Shown here: positions 13,930-22,766 of the stretch, in pieces | How the letters are laid out: each line of letters opens with the position of its first letter | Position numbering within the stretch: position 1 is the stretch's first letter | Source of the DNA: Bacteroidales bacterium | GTDB lineage: Bacteria > Bacteroidota > Bacteroidia > Bacteroidales > UBA932 | Assembly (NCBI GenBank): GCA_004554455.1 | Contig: SFMG01000022.1 | Coordinates: forward strand, 1 to 30,967 | Direction of reading: 5' to 3' | DNA: 30,967 nt | Notes under the pieces: generated by a model | What the model was told of the DNA's origin: nothing | Database searches by the model: none | The model's input: the letters and a program-made list of their open reading frames with translations, nothing else | Position numbers and translations under genes: made by a program

Positions 13930-14814
13930 TCATTCAGCGCTCTCGGCGTTTAGAATTGCCGTTTTCCGTGAATTCTGGTGGGGGGGGGTAGCCTTTTTCA
14001 GCCTTCTGTATTCCAGAGGGGTAGTCCCGGTCTTGGAACGGAAATAATGGCTCAGGTGGCTTGGGGTAGCGAAATTGAGCTCGTAGCTGATCTGCTGTAT
14101 TGTCATATAATTCTCCTTGAGCTTTGTCTTGATATCGTGAATCAGAAAGTCGTCGAGCCATTCGTTAGCGTGTCGTCCGCTGGCCTTGAGCACGCAGGCC
14201 GAGAGGTACTTCGGGGTTATGCCAAGCATCTCCGCATAGTCTTTGAGGATGCGCGTCTTCTGGTAATTAGCCCTGCAAAGTTCGATGAAGCGGTCGGTGA
14301 TGAGGTTCTCCCTGTTGTCCATCTCCTCCTTGGACTGCCGTATGTTCAGACCCAATGCGGTGTACATCAGTATCTTGATGTAACAGGCGGAAATCTCATC
14401 GGAAAACAGAATCTTGCTGTTCGCTGCGGCCGAGGCCCTTTCCATAATGAAACGGCAGAGACGGGCGAGGTCTTTGTCCATATAGAAGAAGCGCGGGCGA
14501 TAGACCAGACGGTTGAAATGATAGAGAACGTCACCGAAGAGTATCTCATCCATACTCTCTTTAGCAACGACACATATTATATTCTTGAAATCCGGAGAGC
14601 TGTCCTTTATGTCAAAACTGAAGCCTCTGCCTATGAACACTCCGGTATTCGGGACTATTGACCTTTTGATCCCTTCATATTCGAAGGTGGCGCTGCCTCT
14701 CAGGCAGAGAAACAGGACCACAGACCTTTTGGTTTGATATTTACCGTTAATATTTGTAGTTTTGGAAAGTTTGCTATGCTCCGGGGAGCCGCTCATCAAG
14801 GTTCTTAGTATCAT
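13930..14814 (-). CDS. AraC-family transcriptional regulator
   Basis: A 294-residue regulator. The C-terminal two-helix-turn-helix AraC domain spans about residues 175-275: first helix-turn-helix LKDYAEMLGITPKYLSACVL, second MTIQQISYELNFATPSHLSHYF, then the family tail GTTPLEYRR. The N-terminal part is a cupin-like sensor region typical of Bacteroidota AraC proteins. It is divergent from the FAD-dependent oxidoreductase gene at 15092 and is the obvious candidate regulator of it. The last 20 or so codons follow a run of nine C residues in the coding strand (13988-13980), where a slip would change only the tail after the AraC domain. The ATG at 14814 gives the expected length. Confidence 0.9.
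   Translation of the reverse strand: MILRTLMSGSPEHSKLSKTTNINGKYQTKRSVVLFLCLRGSATFEYEGIKRSIVPNTGVFIGRGFSFDIKDSSPDFKNIICVVAKESMDEILFGDVLYHFNRLVYRPRFFYMDKDLARLCRFIMERASAAANSKILFSDEISACYIKILMYTALGLNIRQSKEEMDNRENLITDRFIELCRANYQKTRILKDYAEMLGITPKYLSACVLKASGRHANEWLDDFLIHDIKTKLKENYMTIQQISYELNFATPSHLSHYFRSKTGTTPLEYRRLKKATPPHQNSRKTAILNAESAE
13980..13988. repeat. Nine-base G/C homopolymer near the 3' end of the AraC-type gene
   Basis: Nine consecutive G on the plus strand encode ...Ala-Thr-Pro-Pro-His... on the minus strand. Loss of one base would give the alternative tail PPPEFTENGNSKRRER, which stops at almost the same place. This is a possible slippage site or a sequencing-error site. Confidence 0.85.
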
Positions 14815-14914
14815 CTCTGCTGTTTTGTCGCGAAAATAGTATAAATCTTCATAAAATCGGCAATTTTTGATAGTTTTTGGTCAAATTATAGCAGAAATCA
14901 AAATGTTCTATATG

Positions 14915-15018
14915 TACTTTTGCAAGTGGAAGGTAAATCCTTCTGCACACAATACACTTTCAATTCTAATTTTTTCTGATCGGGTAGGATAGCGGGGACG
15001 TTATCCTACTTTGTTTTC
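14915..15018 (+). ncRNA. Candidate small RNA or terminated leader between AraC and oxidoreductase genes
   Basis: TACTTTTG (14915-14922) matches TAnnTTTG. Downstream are a small hairpin GAAGG-taaat-CCTTC (14929-14943) and a strong 11-bp stem, GTAGGATAGCG (14984-14994) with CGTTATCCTAC (14999-15009, one G-U pair), closed by a GNRA-type tetraloop GGGA and followed by TTTGTTTTCC. Together they would define a transcript of about 85-95 nt ending upstream of the oxidoreductase's own promoter. No open frame of note lies inside. No known RNA family is recognised, and no -33 element was found. Confidence 0.4.
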
Positions 15019-15058
15019 CATCTTTTTGACCACTCTGTACCACACTGAACATATTTCT

Positions 15059-15066
15059 TATATTTG
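15059..15066 (+). promoter_or_regulatory. Promoter -7 element of the FAD oxidoreductase gene
   Basis: TATATTTG matches TAnnTTTG exactly and ends 25 nt before the ATG at 15092. It lies downstream of the hairpin at 14984-15009. The match supports the start at 15092 over the in-frame start at 15011, which would precede this promoter. Confidence 0.65.
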
Positions 15067-15091
15067 CATCGGATACGGATTATTTCATACT

Positions 15092-16378
15092 ATGGACAGA
15101 CGGAATTTTTTGAGAACAGGCGCATTGACACTCGGAGCCGCGGCTTTCGCAACAGAGACTATCTCTGCAGCCGGAAAAGAAACTGATGCCTTTGCCGCAG
15201 GCAAGGCAGTGGAAGTCAAGGTTCCGTCCGAGGGATATGTAAAGGAACCCTCCAGAAGGATTCCTCTGATTGCGACGGCTGACGTCGCTGTCGTTGGCGG
15301 AGGGCCTGCGGGAGTGGCTGCCGCGGTTTCGGCTGCCCGCAGCGGAGCCAGCGTGATATTGCTGGAAAAGAACTGGTTCCTCGGAGGACTCTGGACCGGA
15401 GGGCTTGTCCTGCCTGTGATCGACCACGAAGGAGCGGCACCGGACGGCAGCGTCGTGACCACCCTTACCGGTTTCGGAATGGAGGTCTGCGGGCGCCTCA
15501 GGGAAATGGGCATGATAGTGCGCAACGGAGCGCATCCCATAGTGGATCCCGAAGCAACGAAATATGTCCTGGACCGCTTCATAGTCGAGTCCGGGGTCAG
15601 GATGCTCTATAATATATATGTGACTCAGGTGCTGATGTCCGGCGACAGGATAGATTGTCTGATTTGCGAATCCAAGAGTGGCCGCTGCGCCATCAGGGCC
15701 TCCAGGGTTGTCGATTGCTCCGGTGACGGGGACGTAATCGAATGGGCTGGGGAGTCCTTCGAACATCGCAGGCACCATATTGGCGCAATGTGGCGCGTGG
15801 GCGGCGTTACGGCCGGATGCAAGGATGCCACACCGATAAAGGGCGTATATGTGCGCCATCTGCACGGCGAACTCGACCAGGACGGACTCGACGTCTTTAA
15901 TACCAGCCGCCTGCAGCAGCAGTACAGGGAACATATATGGGAAGACACACAGAAGTTGAAAACCCTTCCGGGCAACGAAGATGCCTTCCTGCTTGAAAGC
16001 CCGCCTATGCTTGGCGTCCGGGTCACCAGAGTACTCGATTCCCTGCACAATGTAAGGTACGAGGACTACAGGGGATATAAGGAATATGAAGACTCTATAG
16101 GTATGAGCGGCAGCGGTGGCGGGAAAAAGCCGTACTGGCAGATTCCATACAGGTCCCTGCTCCCGAAGAAATGCCCTAACCTTATAGTGGCCGGACGTTG
16201 TTTCGGTTATGAAGAGAAGGTTACCTACGATGCACGCGAGATAGCGACCTGTCTCGTGACCGGACAGGCGGCAGGCGTTGCGGCGGCCCTATCGTCCGCA
16301 AGGCGCTGCTCCCTTCAGGAACTCGGGATAGACGTCCTCCAATCCGAACTTCGCGCACAGAATGTGAGACTCGGCTGA
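15092..16378 (+). CDS. Tat-exported FAD-dependent oxidoreductase
   Basis: A 428-residue flavoprotein of the FAD_oxidored type (glucose-inhibited division/succinate dehydrogenase-like fold). A twin-arginine signal, MDRRNFLRTGALTLGAAAFA, starts the protein, so it is folded with its cofactor before export, probably to the periplasm. The dinucleotide-binding motif VAVVGGGPAGVAAAVSAA lies at about residues 65-82, with the acidic end LLEKN near 95. A C-terminal FAD segment runs from NLIVAGRCFGY to TGQAAGVAAAL. Substrate and electron acceptor are unknown. The start at 15092 is chosen because of the Tat motif and the promoter. It is divergent from an AraC-type regulator, suggesting an inducible catabolic function. 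Confidence 0.85.
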   Translation: MDRRNFLRTGALTLGAAAFATETISAAGKETDAFAAGKAVEVKVPSEGYVKEPSRRIPLIATADVAVVGGGPAGVAAAVSAARSGASVILLEKNWFLGGLWTGGLVLPVIDHEGAAPDGSVVTTLTGFGMEVCGRLREMGMIVRNGAHPIVDPEATKYVLDRFIVESGVRMLYNIYVTQVLMSGDRIDCLICESKSGRCAIRASRVVDCSGDGDVIEWAGESFEHRRHHIGAMWRVGGVTAGCKDATPIKGVYVRHLHGELDQDGLDVFNTSRLQQQYREHIWEDTQKLKTLPGNEDAFLLESPPMLGVRVTRVLDSLHNVRYEDYRGYKEYEDSIGMSGSGGGKKPYWQIPYRSLLPKKCPNLIVAGRCFGYEEKVTYDAREIATCLVTGQAAGVAAALSSARRCSLQELGIDVLQSELRAQNVRLG

Positions 16379-16409
16379 TTCTCTTGGCCTTTGCACAGTT
16401 ATTTTTACT

Positions 16410-16417
16410 TATATTTG
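16410..16417 (+). promoter_or_regulatory. Promoter -7 element of the TonB-dependent receptor operon
   Basis: TATATTTG is an exact TAnnTTTG match 28 nt before the ATG at 16446. A TTTG at 16390-16393 lies 16 nt upstream, slightly closer than the usual 19-21 nt. Confidence 0.65.
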
Positions 16418-16445
16418 CAACCTGTCCCGAATGGGCTGCAAGTAT

Positions 16446-17210
16446 ATGAAACGATATATTCTTCTGTCGGTTCTGCCGATTTTAATCACACTTTCCCCCT
16501 CACTTTTTGCACAGAGCGCGGAACGCGCCGCCTATGCAGAAGCGGCAGCGGAGAAAGCCCTTATTTACAGGGGACGGCTGGCTCCGGAATACAATTTCCG
16601 CTGCAACGGCCATTGCTATGTCGAATCAAAGGAATTCAAACGCGGCAGCGTAATGTACAACGGGCGTCTTTACGAAGACGTGCTGCTGAACATAGACGCC
16701 TGCTCCAATCTTTTGCTGGTCAAACAGGTAATGTGCTCTGCCACGGTACGCGACTATGTGGATTACGCGGTCATAGACGGACGGCGCTATGTCAATCTGA
16801 ATTATCAGGGGCGCTGCGAGAATGCTCCGGAGGGTTTCCTCGAAGAGATATGCAAGGGTGGCGGACTGGGCTTCTACTCCAAGGTCACAAAGCGCATATC
16901 TTCCGATGACGGCTACCACAACGGAGAAGACATCGGTTACTATGACCCTGATTATCTGGAATATGTGACTACACCTGCCGGAGATATGAAAGTGCAGCGC
17001 TACTTCCAGTACCTCAAGAAATACTATGTCGTGAAGGACGGAAAGGCCTGTATGGTCAGAAACAGAAGGGCTTTCCTCAAGCTCTTCGACCGCCAGACCG
17101 CATCCCGGCTGCGCCACTATGCCAATGAGAGGGATCTATACGGACAATACTCCACACTGGAGGATTACGTGAAAGCCCTGTTATCCCATATAGAGGAGGA
17201 GAAGCTATGA
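16446..17210 (+). CDS. Exported protein of unknown function, first gene of receptor operon
   Basis: The 254-residue product starts with a signal peptide (MKRYILLSVLPILITLSPSL, then FAQS). I do not recognise the family. The middle contains an FKRGSVMYNGRLYEDVLLNID stretch of a beta-rich type and ends in a basic helical region (residues about 205-250). The start at 16446 is chosen over 16431 because it gives a standard signal peptide. Its stop overlaps the receptor ATG (ATGA), so it is translationally coupled to the TonB-dependent receptor and probably acts with it at the cell envelope. Confidence 0.75.
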   Translation: MKRYILLSVLPILITLSPSLFAQSAERAAYAEAAAEKALIYRGRLAPEYNFRCNGHCYVESKEFKRGSVMYNGRLYEDVLLNIDACSNLLLVKQVMCSATVRDYVDYAVIDGRRYVNLNYQGRCENAPEGFLEEICKGGGLGFYSKVTKRISSDDGYHNGEDIGYYDPDYLEYVTTPAGDMKVQRYFQYLKKYYVVKDGKACMVRNRRAFLKLFDRQTASRLRHYANERDLYGQYSTLEDYVKALLSHIEEEKL

Positions 17211-19861
17211 AGAAGTACTTTCTGACAGCATTGCTGGCCCTTTTCCTCCCTCTTGCGCTGGCAGCCCAGGAGGACGTGGTCGAACTGCGTATGGTCAGCA
17301 CCGATTCCCTGGTCAGCTATCTGCGCGGCCTCGACAGGGGAGCATTCTATTTCCGCAAGGACGCTGACGACCGGACCCTCTTCACGGTAAAGGCCAGGTC
17401 CTCGGAATTCTTCGAAGCCGCCCTGGCCGAGATACGCTCCAAGGGCTACAATATCTCCCGCTACGACGGGGCCTGGTTCATACTCAGGGGCAAGGGCCTG
17501 GTCTGCGAACTCCCTGCCGGCTACTTCAGCGCCGCTGCGCCCGAGGACGAGGGACCCGAACTGATATATGCCGACGACAGGGACCTGATCGCCAACTTTC
17601 AGAACAAGGTATATGAGATAGGAGACAAGCTGCACAAGCGCGACTCCGGTACCGGATATGTCAAGGGATATGTGCGCAACAGCGCCAACGGAGAAGCCCT
17701 TGTCGGCGTCGCCGTCATAAGCGGCAATTCCTACGTGATGACGGACAGTTACGGCTACTACTGCATAAACCTGCCTGTAGGTGAGAACAGGATGGAACTC
17801 AGCGGCTACTCCCTGGATCCGATGGAACTCAAGCTCCTTGTCTATGGCGACGGCAATCTCGACGTGATGATGAAAGAGACCGTGATCTCGCTCAAGGGCG
17901 CCGTCGTGCAGGCCGACCGCCAGTCCAAGCACCTCACACCCGCAATGGGCGTGGAGCGCATAAACGCCTCCTTTATGAAAACCCTCCCTGCGGCATTCGG
18001 CGAGTCCGACGTGATAAGGGCGGTGATGACCCTGCCGGGCGTCAAGTCTGTAGGCGAGGCCGCGACCGGCATCAACGTGCGCGGCGGCTCCGTGGACCAG
18101 AACCTCATACTCTTCAATGAAGCGACAATATACAATCCGAGCCACATGTTCGGAATAATGTCCACCTTCGACACGGAAGTCGTCAGCACTGCCGACCTCT
18201 ACAAGAGCAGCATCCCTATGGAATATGGCGGGCGCCTCTCCTCCGTGCTGGATATACGCTCCCGCAGCGGCAACAGCCGCAAATTCAGCGGCTCTGTCGG
18301 CCTGGGACTGCTTACCAGCCGTCTCTCCCTCGAAGGACCCCTCGGCAGCGAGAACACCACCTTCATGCTCGGAGGCAGGACGACATATTCCGACTGGATG
18401 ATGAAACTGCTGCCGGAAAGCAGTGCCTATGCGGGCGGAAAGGCCTCCTTCAGCGATGTCAACGCCGGAATCAGTCACAAGTTCAGCGAACGCAACAGCC
18501 TTCAGGCCTTCGGCTACTGGAGCCGCGACCGCTATTCCTTCTGCGGCGACACCACCTTCCGCTACAGCAACGCCAGCGCCACGCTCAGGTGGAGACACAA
18601 TTTCTCCGAAAAGTCGAGTCTCAGCCTCAGCGGGGTATATGACCGCTACCAGAACCGTATGGACGACGGCGAAAACTCCTACAGGGCCTCCCGCTTCAGC
18701 TCGCTCATACAGGAAGGAAGGCTCAAGGCGGCATTCAAGTCCGTGCTCAATGCCAGACACAGTCTCAGCTACGGTGCCGAGCTGCTCTATTACAATCTGC
18801 AGCCGGGCTCCCTTGTTCCCATAGGCGAGGAATCCATGATTGTGCCTGCGGAACTGAAACTGCAGCAGGGCCTGCAGCCTTCCCTGTGGATAGGCGACGA
18901 CTGGAAGCCGCTCGATCAGTTCGAACTCGATTACGGCCTGAGAGTCAGCGGCTTCATCGCTCCCGAGGACTCCAGCCGTTTCTACTGCTATCCCGAATTC
19001 AGACTCTCGGCCAAGTATTCGCCCCTGGACAATCTCAGCATTAAGGCGGGTGTGAATACAATGACCCAGTACATACACCTCATCTCCAACTCCACGTCGA
19101 TGTCACCTATGGACTGCTGGCAGCTGAGCAATGCCCGTCTCAGGCCGCAGCTCGGCTTCCAGGGTGCCGGAGGACTCTACTGGACCGTGTGGAACGGAAT
19201 GCTGGACCTCTCGCTGGAGGGCTATTGGAAGAACTCCTGGAACAGTCTCGACTACAAGTCCGGAGCCACTCTTGCAATGAACCCCGAGCTTGAGGACGAG
19301 CTTGTCCGTACCAGAGGCAGGGCCTGGGGCGTCGAACTGATGGCCCGCAAGAGCGGAGGCAAGTTCAGCGGCTGGGTCAGCTACACCTATTCCCGCTCCC
19401 AGCTCAGGGAGATGGAGGACAGGGGACTGGCCACCATAAACAATGGCGACTGGTACAATGCCCCTTACGACAAGCCCCACGACCTCAAGTTCTTCGGCAA
19501 TTTCAAATTCACCCACCGCTTCAGTCTCTCCTGCAATCTCGACTACTCCACCGGCCGTCCCGTGACCGTGCCTGTAGGCAAGTACTACTACGACGGCGGC
19601 TACCGTCTGGCCTACTCCCAGCGCAACGCCTATCGTATCCCGGACTACTTCAGGATGGACCTTGCGGTGATCATCGAGCCGAGCCACAACCTGCGCCGTC
19701 TGACGCACTTCTCGATGACTTTCGGCTGCTACAACGTAACTGCGCGCAAGAACGCATATTCCGTTTACTACACCACCGACGGTGGCGGCGACATCAGGGC
19801 CTACAAACTCTCCGTCTTCGCCTGCCCTATACCGTATGTCAACTTCAATCTCAAATTCTGA
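17207..19861 (+). CDS. TonB-dependent outer-membrane receptor with STN-like N-terminus
   Basis: An 884-residue outer-membrane transporter. A signal peptide (about 1-20, ending ALAAQ) is followed by an STN-like domain (about 24-97), a carboxypeptidase-regulatory-like beta domain (about 148-225, GYVRNSANGEALVGV), a plug domain (about 240-365, with VIRAVMTLPGVKSVGEAATG and NVRGGSVDQNLILFNEATIYN), and a large beta-barrel ending in aromatic YVNFNLKF. STN domains in this class can signal to anti-sigma factors; no sigma/anti-sigma pair is adjacent. The partner downstream is a DUF4249 lipoprotein, not SusD, so this is not a classical polysaccharide locus. An SD-like gaggagg precedes its ATG, unusual for this phylum. 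Confidence 0.92.
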   Translation: MKKYFLTALLALFLPLALAAQEDVVELRMVSTDSLVSYLRGLDRGAFYFRKDADDRTLFTVKARSSEFFEAALAEIRSKGYNISRYDGAWFILRGKGLVCELPAGYFSAAAPEDEGPELIYADDRDLIANFQNKVYEIGDKLHKRDSGTGYVKGYVRNSANGEALVGVAVISGNSYVMTDSYGYYCINLPVGENRMELSGYSLDPMELKLLVYGDGNLDVMMKETVISLKGAVVQADRQSKHLTPAMGVERINASFMKTLPAAFGESDVIRAVMTLPGVKSVGEAATGINVRGGSVDQNLILFNEATIYNPSHMFGIMSTFDTEVVSTADLYKSSIPMEYGGRLSSVLDIRSRSGNSRKFSGSVGLGLLTSRLSLEGPLGSENTTFMLGGRTTYSDWMMKLLPESSAYAGGKASFSDVNAGISHKFSERNSLQAFGYWSRDRYSFCGDTTFRYSNASATLRWRHNFSEKSSLSLSGVYDRYQNRMDDGENSYRASRFSSLIQEGRLKAAFKSVLNARHSLSYGAELLYYNLQPGSLVPIGEESMIVPAELKLQQGLQPSLWIGDDWKPLDQFELDYGLRVSGFIAPEDSSRFYCYPEFRLSAKYSPLDNLSIKAGVNTMTQYIHLISNSTSMSPMDCWQLSNARLRPQLGFQGAGGLYWTVWNGMLDLSLEGYWKNSWNSLDYKSGATLAMNPELEDELVRTRGRAWGVELMARKSGGKFSGWVSYTYSRSQLREMEDRGLATINNGDWYNAPYDKPHDLKFFGNFKFTHRFSLSCNLDYSTGRPVTVPVGKYYYDGGYRLAYSQRNAYRIPDYFRMDLAVIIEPSHNLRRLTHFSMTFGCYNVTARKNAYSVYYTTDGGGDIRAYKLSVFACPIPYVNFNLKF

Positions 19862-19865
19862 CGCT

Positions 19866-21062
19866 ATGGCAATGAATATATATAATATATATGTAAGGCG
19901 TCTCGCCTTGCTGCTGCCGCTCGTCTGCGCCGCATCGTGCATATATCCCTTCGAGCCTGAAGTGCCGGAAGGCGAAAAGTGCGTCGTCATCGAAGGAAAT
20001 ATATTCGTAGGCGCATATACGGAAGTCAATCTCTCCTATATGATGCCGCTGAACACTCCGGAAAGCGAAATGAAGTCCGAAACTCCCGTAGGCAGGGCCT
20101 GGGTGGAAGCGGAGGACGGCACGGTTTACAGGCCGGAAAAAGACGTGGTGGCCTCGTCCTTCGTGATAGACACGCGCAAGGCTCCCGCGCAGGGCCGTTA
20201 CCGCCTCTGCGTAGAGGATACGCAGAACTCCCGCCACTATTTCAGCGAGTGGGCGGAAGTGAACCCGGAGGCCTTCGTGGACAGTCTCAGCTACGTTTAC
20301 AATGACCTTGACATGACCCTCTGCATAAGCGCGCATTCCGACGAGGGGCGCTATTTCCGCTGGTCGTATCAGGAAGACTACAAGTTCCACGCGGATCACC
20401 CCAGGGATTACATCTTCGATTATGCCGAAGGCCTGGAGGTCAAGCTGGAACCGACCGACTACTCGACCTACTGGTGCTGGAGAAGCAACAGTTCCAGGGA
20501 GGTGGGACTCGTCGCCACCGCAGACCTCAGGGACAACCGTATCGTGGCACACAAGTTCCTGACATTCAGCCGCAGCAGTCTGAGACTTCAGACCCGCTAC
20601 AGGATGATCATCTATATGAGCTGCATATCGGCGGATGCCTACCGCTACCTGGACAATCTGAAGACCAACTCCAACTTCAACGGAGACCTCTTCACCCCGC
20701 TCCCGAGCGATGTGCAGGGCAACATACACTGCGAAGAGGACCCGGATGCGAGGGTGATAGGCTATGTGGACGTATGCCAGGTCAAAAAGGCCGTCTTCTA
20801 CCTCGGGGCGGATGCCTACAGGCTCTTTATCGCGCGGGGCGAGCTCAGCCCTTCCTTCATCCCTGCCCTTGTGTGGGACTATGGTGAGGAAGGCCAGAAC
20901 CCGCTGGACCTGAGGTACTTCTGGGATCAGGGCTATGCCCCTATGTTCGAAGGAGCGGACCCGGACGGCAATCTGGGGGTACTCTGGAATTTCAAAAGAT
21001 GCACCGATTGCCGCCTGGACGGCGGAGTGCTGGAATCACCTGAAGATTGGGAGGATAGATAA
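19866..21062 (+). CDS. DUF4249-type outer-membrane lipoprotein
   Basis: A 398-residue lipoprotein with hydrophobic signal RLALLLPLVCAASC, where Cys is the likely lipidation site, followed by IYPFEP, the usual start of DUF4249 proteins. Later segments fit the family: VVIEGNIFV, YRLCVEDTQNSRHYFSEWAEV and RYRMIIYMSCISADAYRYL. Such proteins are encoded beside TonB-dependent receptors and are thought to be their surface-exposed partners; the ligand is unknown. The ATG at 19866 follows the receptor stop by 4 nt; an alternative ATG is at 19872. Its stop overlaps the next ATG by one base. Confidence 0.85.
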   Translation: MAMNIYNIYVRRLALLLPLVCAASCIYPFEPEVPEGEKCVVIEGNIFVGAYTEVNLSYMMPLNTPESEMKSETPVGRAWVEAEDGTVYRPEKDVVASSFVIDTRKAPAQGRYRLCVEDTQNSRHYFSEWAEVNPEAFVDSLSYVYNDLDMTLCISAHSDEGRYFRWSYQEDYKFHADHPRDYIFDYAEGLEVKLEPTDYSTYWCWRSNSSREVGLVATADLRDNRIVAHKFLTFSRSSLRLQTRYRMIIYMSCISADAYRYLDNLKTNSNFNGDLFTPLPSDVQGNIHCEEDPDARVIGYVDVCQVKKAVFYLGADAYRLFIARGELSPSFIPALVWDYGEEGQNPLDLRYFWDQGYAPMFEGADPDGNLGVLWNFKRCTDCRLDGGVLESPEDWEDR

Positions 21063-22756
21063 TGAAGAAAATACTGTTTTGCGCCTTTCTTATGCTGGCG
21101 GCCGGCTTCTCTGCCGTTGCGGGGCTGGTGGAGAGAACTTACGTCTGCACCGACCGTCACACTTATGTTGCCGGAGAGGACGTTTTCTGCTCCGTTTTCT
21201 GTTTCGACGGGGGCACCGGAAGCCTGAGTGATTTCAGCAGCGTCGCTTACGTCGAGCTCATATCCCCGGAGGGCAGTGCAGTCCGCGTGAAAATGGCCCT
21301 TCAGGACGGACGTGGGGCCGGCAGGCTGCGTCTTCCTTCGAACCTGCCGACAGGCAACTACCGCCTTATTGCATATACGGCTCTGAACCGCAACGAGGAG
21401 GATATGGACTATTTCCGCGGCTCCCGCGTGATTTCGGTTTACAACACCCTCAGCGCCTCGAGGCAGGAGAGTGTAGTCCTGGACGCTGCCTCCGCTGCCG
21501 TGGCCGGAAAGGACCACAGCTATGGGGCTGCCGTGGAGGGAAAGGGCCGGCCGTACGGGGCTGCCGCTCCTGCAGGACTTGAGCTGGAGCAGCGCGGGGA
21601 CAGTCTCTTCCTGCGCAACAGCGGCACGGAATGCCTGGACTTCTGTCTCTCCCTGAGCATAAGCGACGCTCTGCCAGACCCTGAAGGTCCCGGCCTCGCC
21701 GATTTTCTCGAAGCCCGTTCCGGAGACAGGACGACGCTGCGCACGGATGCGAAGCTCAGCATCCCCGAATATGAAGGTGAGATAGTCTCCATACGCGTTC
21801 CGGCGATGTACAGCGGCGTGACCGCCGTGCTTTCCGGCCCGGGGCTGAGAAACGACATCTACAGCTCCACCGTGGACAGTACCGGTCTGGTTTCCTTCTA
21901 TACCGGAAATATATACGGCGACAGGGACCTGGTCTTCGAACTGAACTCCCGCGACGTCAACGACGATTTCAGTCTGGAGGTGCTCAGCCCGTTTGCAAGC
22001 CCGGAACTGGACAGAGACGGGGTGCCTGAACTGCATCTGAACGGCTCGGTCGCCGAAGATCTGAAACGCAGGAGCGTGGCTATGCAGATCAGCCGTCACT
22101 TCGGCATCGACGAATATATGGACAGTCTGCAGCTGCGTCCCGACCTGCTTTTCAAGGGAGGCACCATGACCGTATATGAAATGGACGACTACACCCGCTT
22201 CCCGACGATGCGCGAGACCATAGTCGAATACGTAAGAGAGGTCCATATACGCCGTCAGGACGGAGAGCCGGTGCTGAAAGTGGTGCCCGGAAAGTCTTTC
22301 GAATCCTATTCCTCCATGCTCGGCGGCAATGCCCTGGTGCTCGTGGACGGAGTGCCTGTGTCCGAACACGGCAGGGTGCTGGACCTGAATCCTGCCCTTT
22401 TGCGGCGTATATGCATATACCCCTACGACGTCTCGACCGGCAGCTGCATTTATTCCGGAGTAGTCAATTTCATCTCCTTCAGGGGTGATATGGCCGGCCT
22501 GCAGTTCCCCGGCAGGGTGCGTATCCTGGACTTCCACGGCGTGACCTTCCCTGTCACCGTCGGTGCCGCAGAGGAGGACAGTCTCTCTCCGGACTACCGC
22601 TACACCCGTATATGGCAGCCGCTGCTGCATCTCGAAGCGGGGGAGGAACTCGAGCTTCCTCTCGGAAAGTGCGGAACGGAGGAGCTCCGGCTTGAGCTGG
22701 AAGGTGTCGTAGGGCGGTCCGTAGCCTTCTCTACGGCCGCTCTGTTGAAAAATTGA
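21062..22756 (+). CDS. Exported MG2/plug-like protein of receptor operon
   Basis: A 564-residue exported protein. A signal peptide (MKKILFCAFLMLAAGFSAVA) is followed by a macroglobulin-like N-terminal domain (RTYVCTDRHTYVAGEDVFCS, then a PTGNYRLIAYTAL turn), a central region with beta-sandwich character, and a C-terminal part resembling a TonB plug (GGNALVLVDGVPV, then a VNFISF strand), but with no barrel. Similar proteins accompany receptor/DUF4249 pairs in Bacteroidota. It is the last gene of the four-gene operon. The role is probably in surface ligand handling; this is inference. Confidence 0.75.
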   Translation: MKKILFCAFLMLAAGFSAVAGLVERTYVCTDRHTYVAGEDVFCSVFCFDGGTGSLSDFSSVAYVELISPEGSAVRVKMALQDGRGAGRLRLPSNLPTGNYRLIAYTALNRNEEDMDYFRGSRVISVYNTLSASRQESVVLDAASAAVAGKDHSYGAAVEGKGRPYGAAAPAGLELEQRGDSLFLRNSGTECLDFCLSLSISDALPDPEGPGLADFLEARSGDRTTLRTDAKLSIPEYEGEIVSIRVPAMYSGVTAVLSGPGLRNDIYSSTVDSTGLVSFYTGNIYGDRDLVFELNSRDVNDDFSLEVLSPFASPELDRDGVPELHLNGSVAEDLKRRSVAMQISRHFGIDEYMDSLQLRPDLLFKGGTMTVYEMDDYTRFPTMRETIVEYVREVHIRRQDGEPVLKVVPGKSFESYSSMLGGNALVLVDGVPVSEHGRVLDLNPALLRRICIYPYDVSTGSCIYSGVVNFISFRGDMAGLQFPGRVRILDFHGVTFPVTVGAAEEDSLSPDYRYTRIWQPLLHLEAGEELELPLGKCGTEELRLELEGVVGRSVAFSTAALLKN

Positions 22757-22766
22757 GGACGAAGTC

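Noticed and set aside
13578..13991. Proline/histidine-rich 137-residue plus-strand open frame
   Set aside because: It is a by-product of the C-rich low-complexity DNA; no start signal, signal peptide or domain.
17165..19078. 637-residue minus-strand open frame opposite the TonB-dependent receptor
   Set aside because: Antisense shadow caused by GC-rich codon bias; no recognisable domain, and it overlaps two well-supported genes.
17207..21062. Classical SusC/SusD polysaccharide utilisation locus
   Set aside because: The receptor's partner is a DUF4249-type lipoprotein, not SusD, and there is no glycoside hydrolase nearby.
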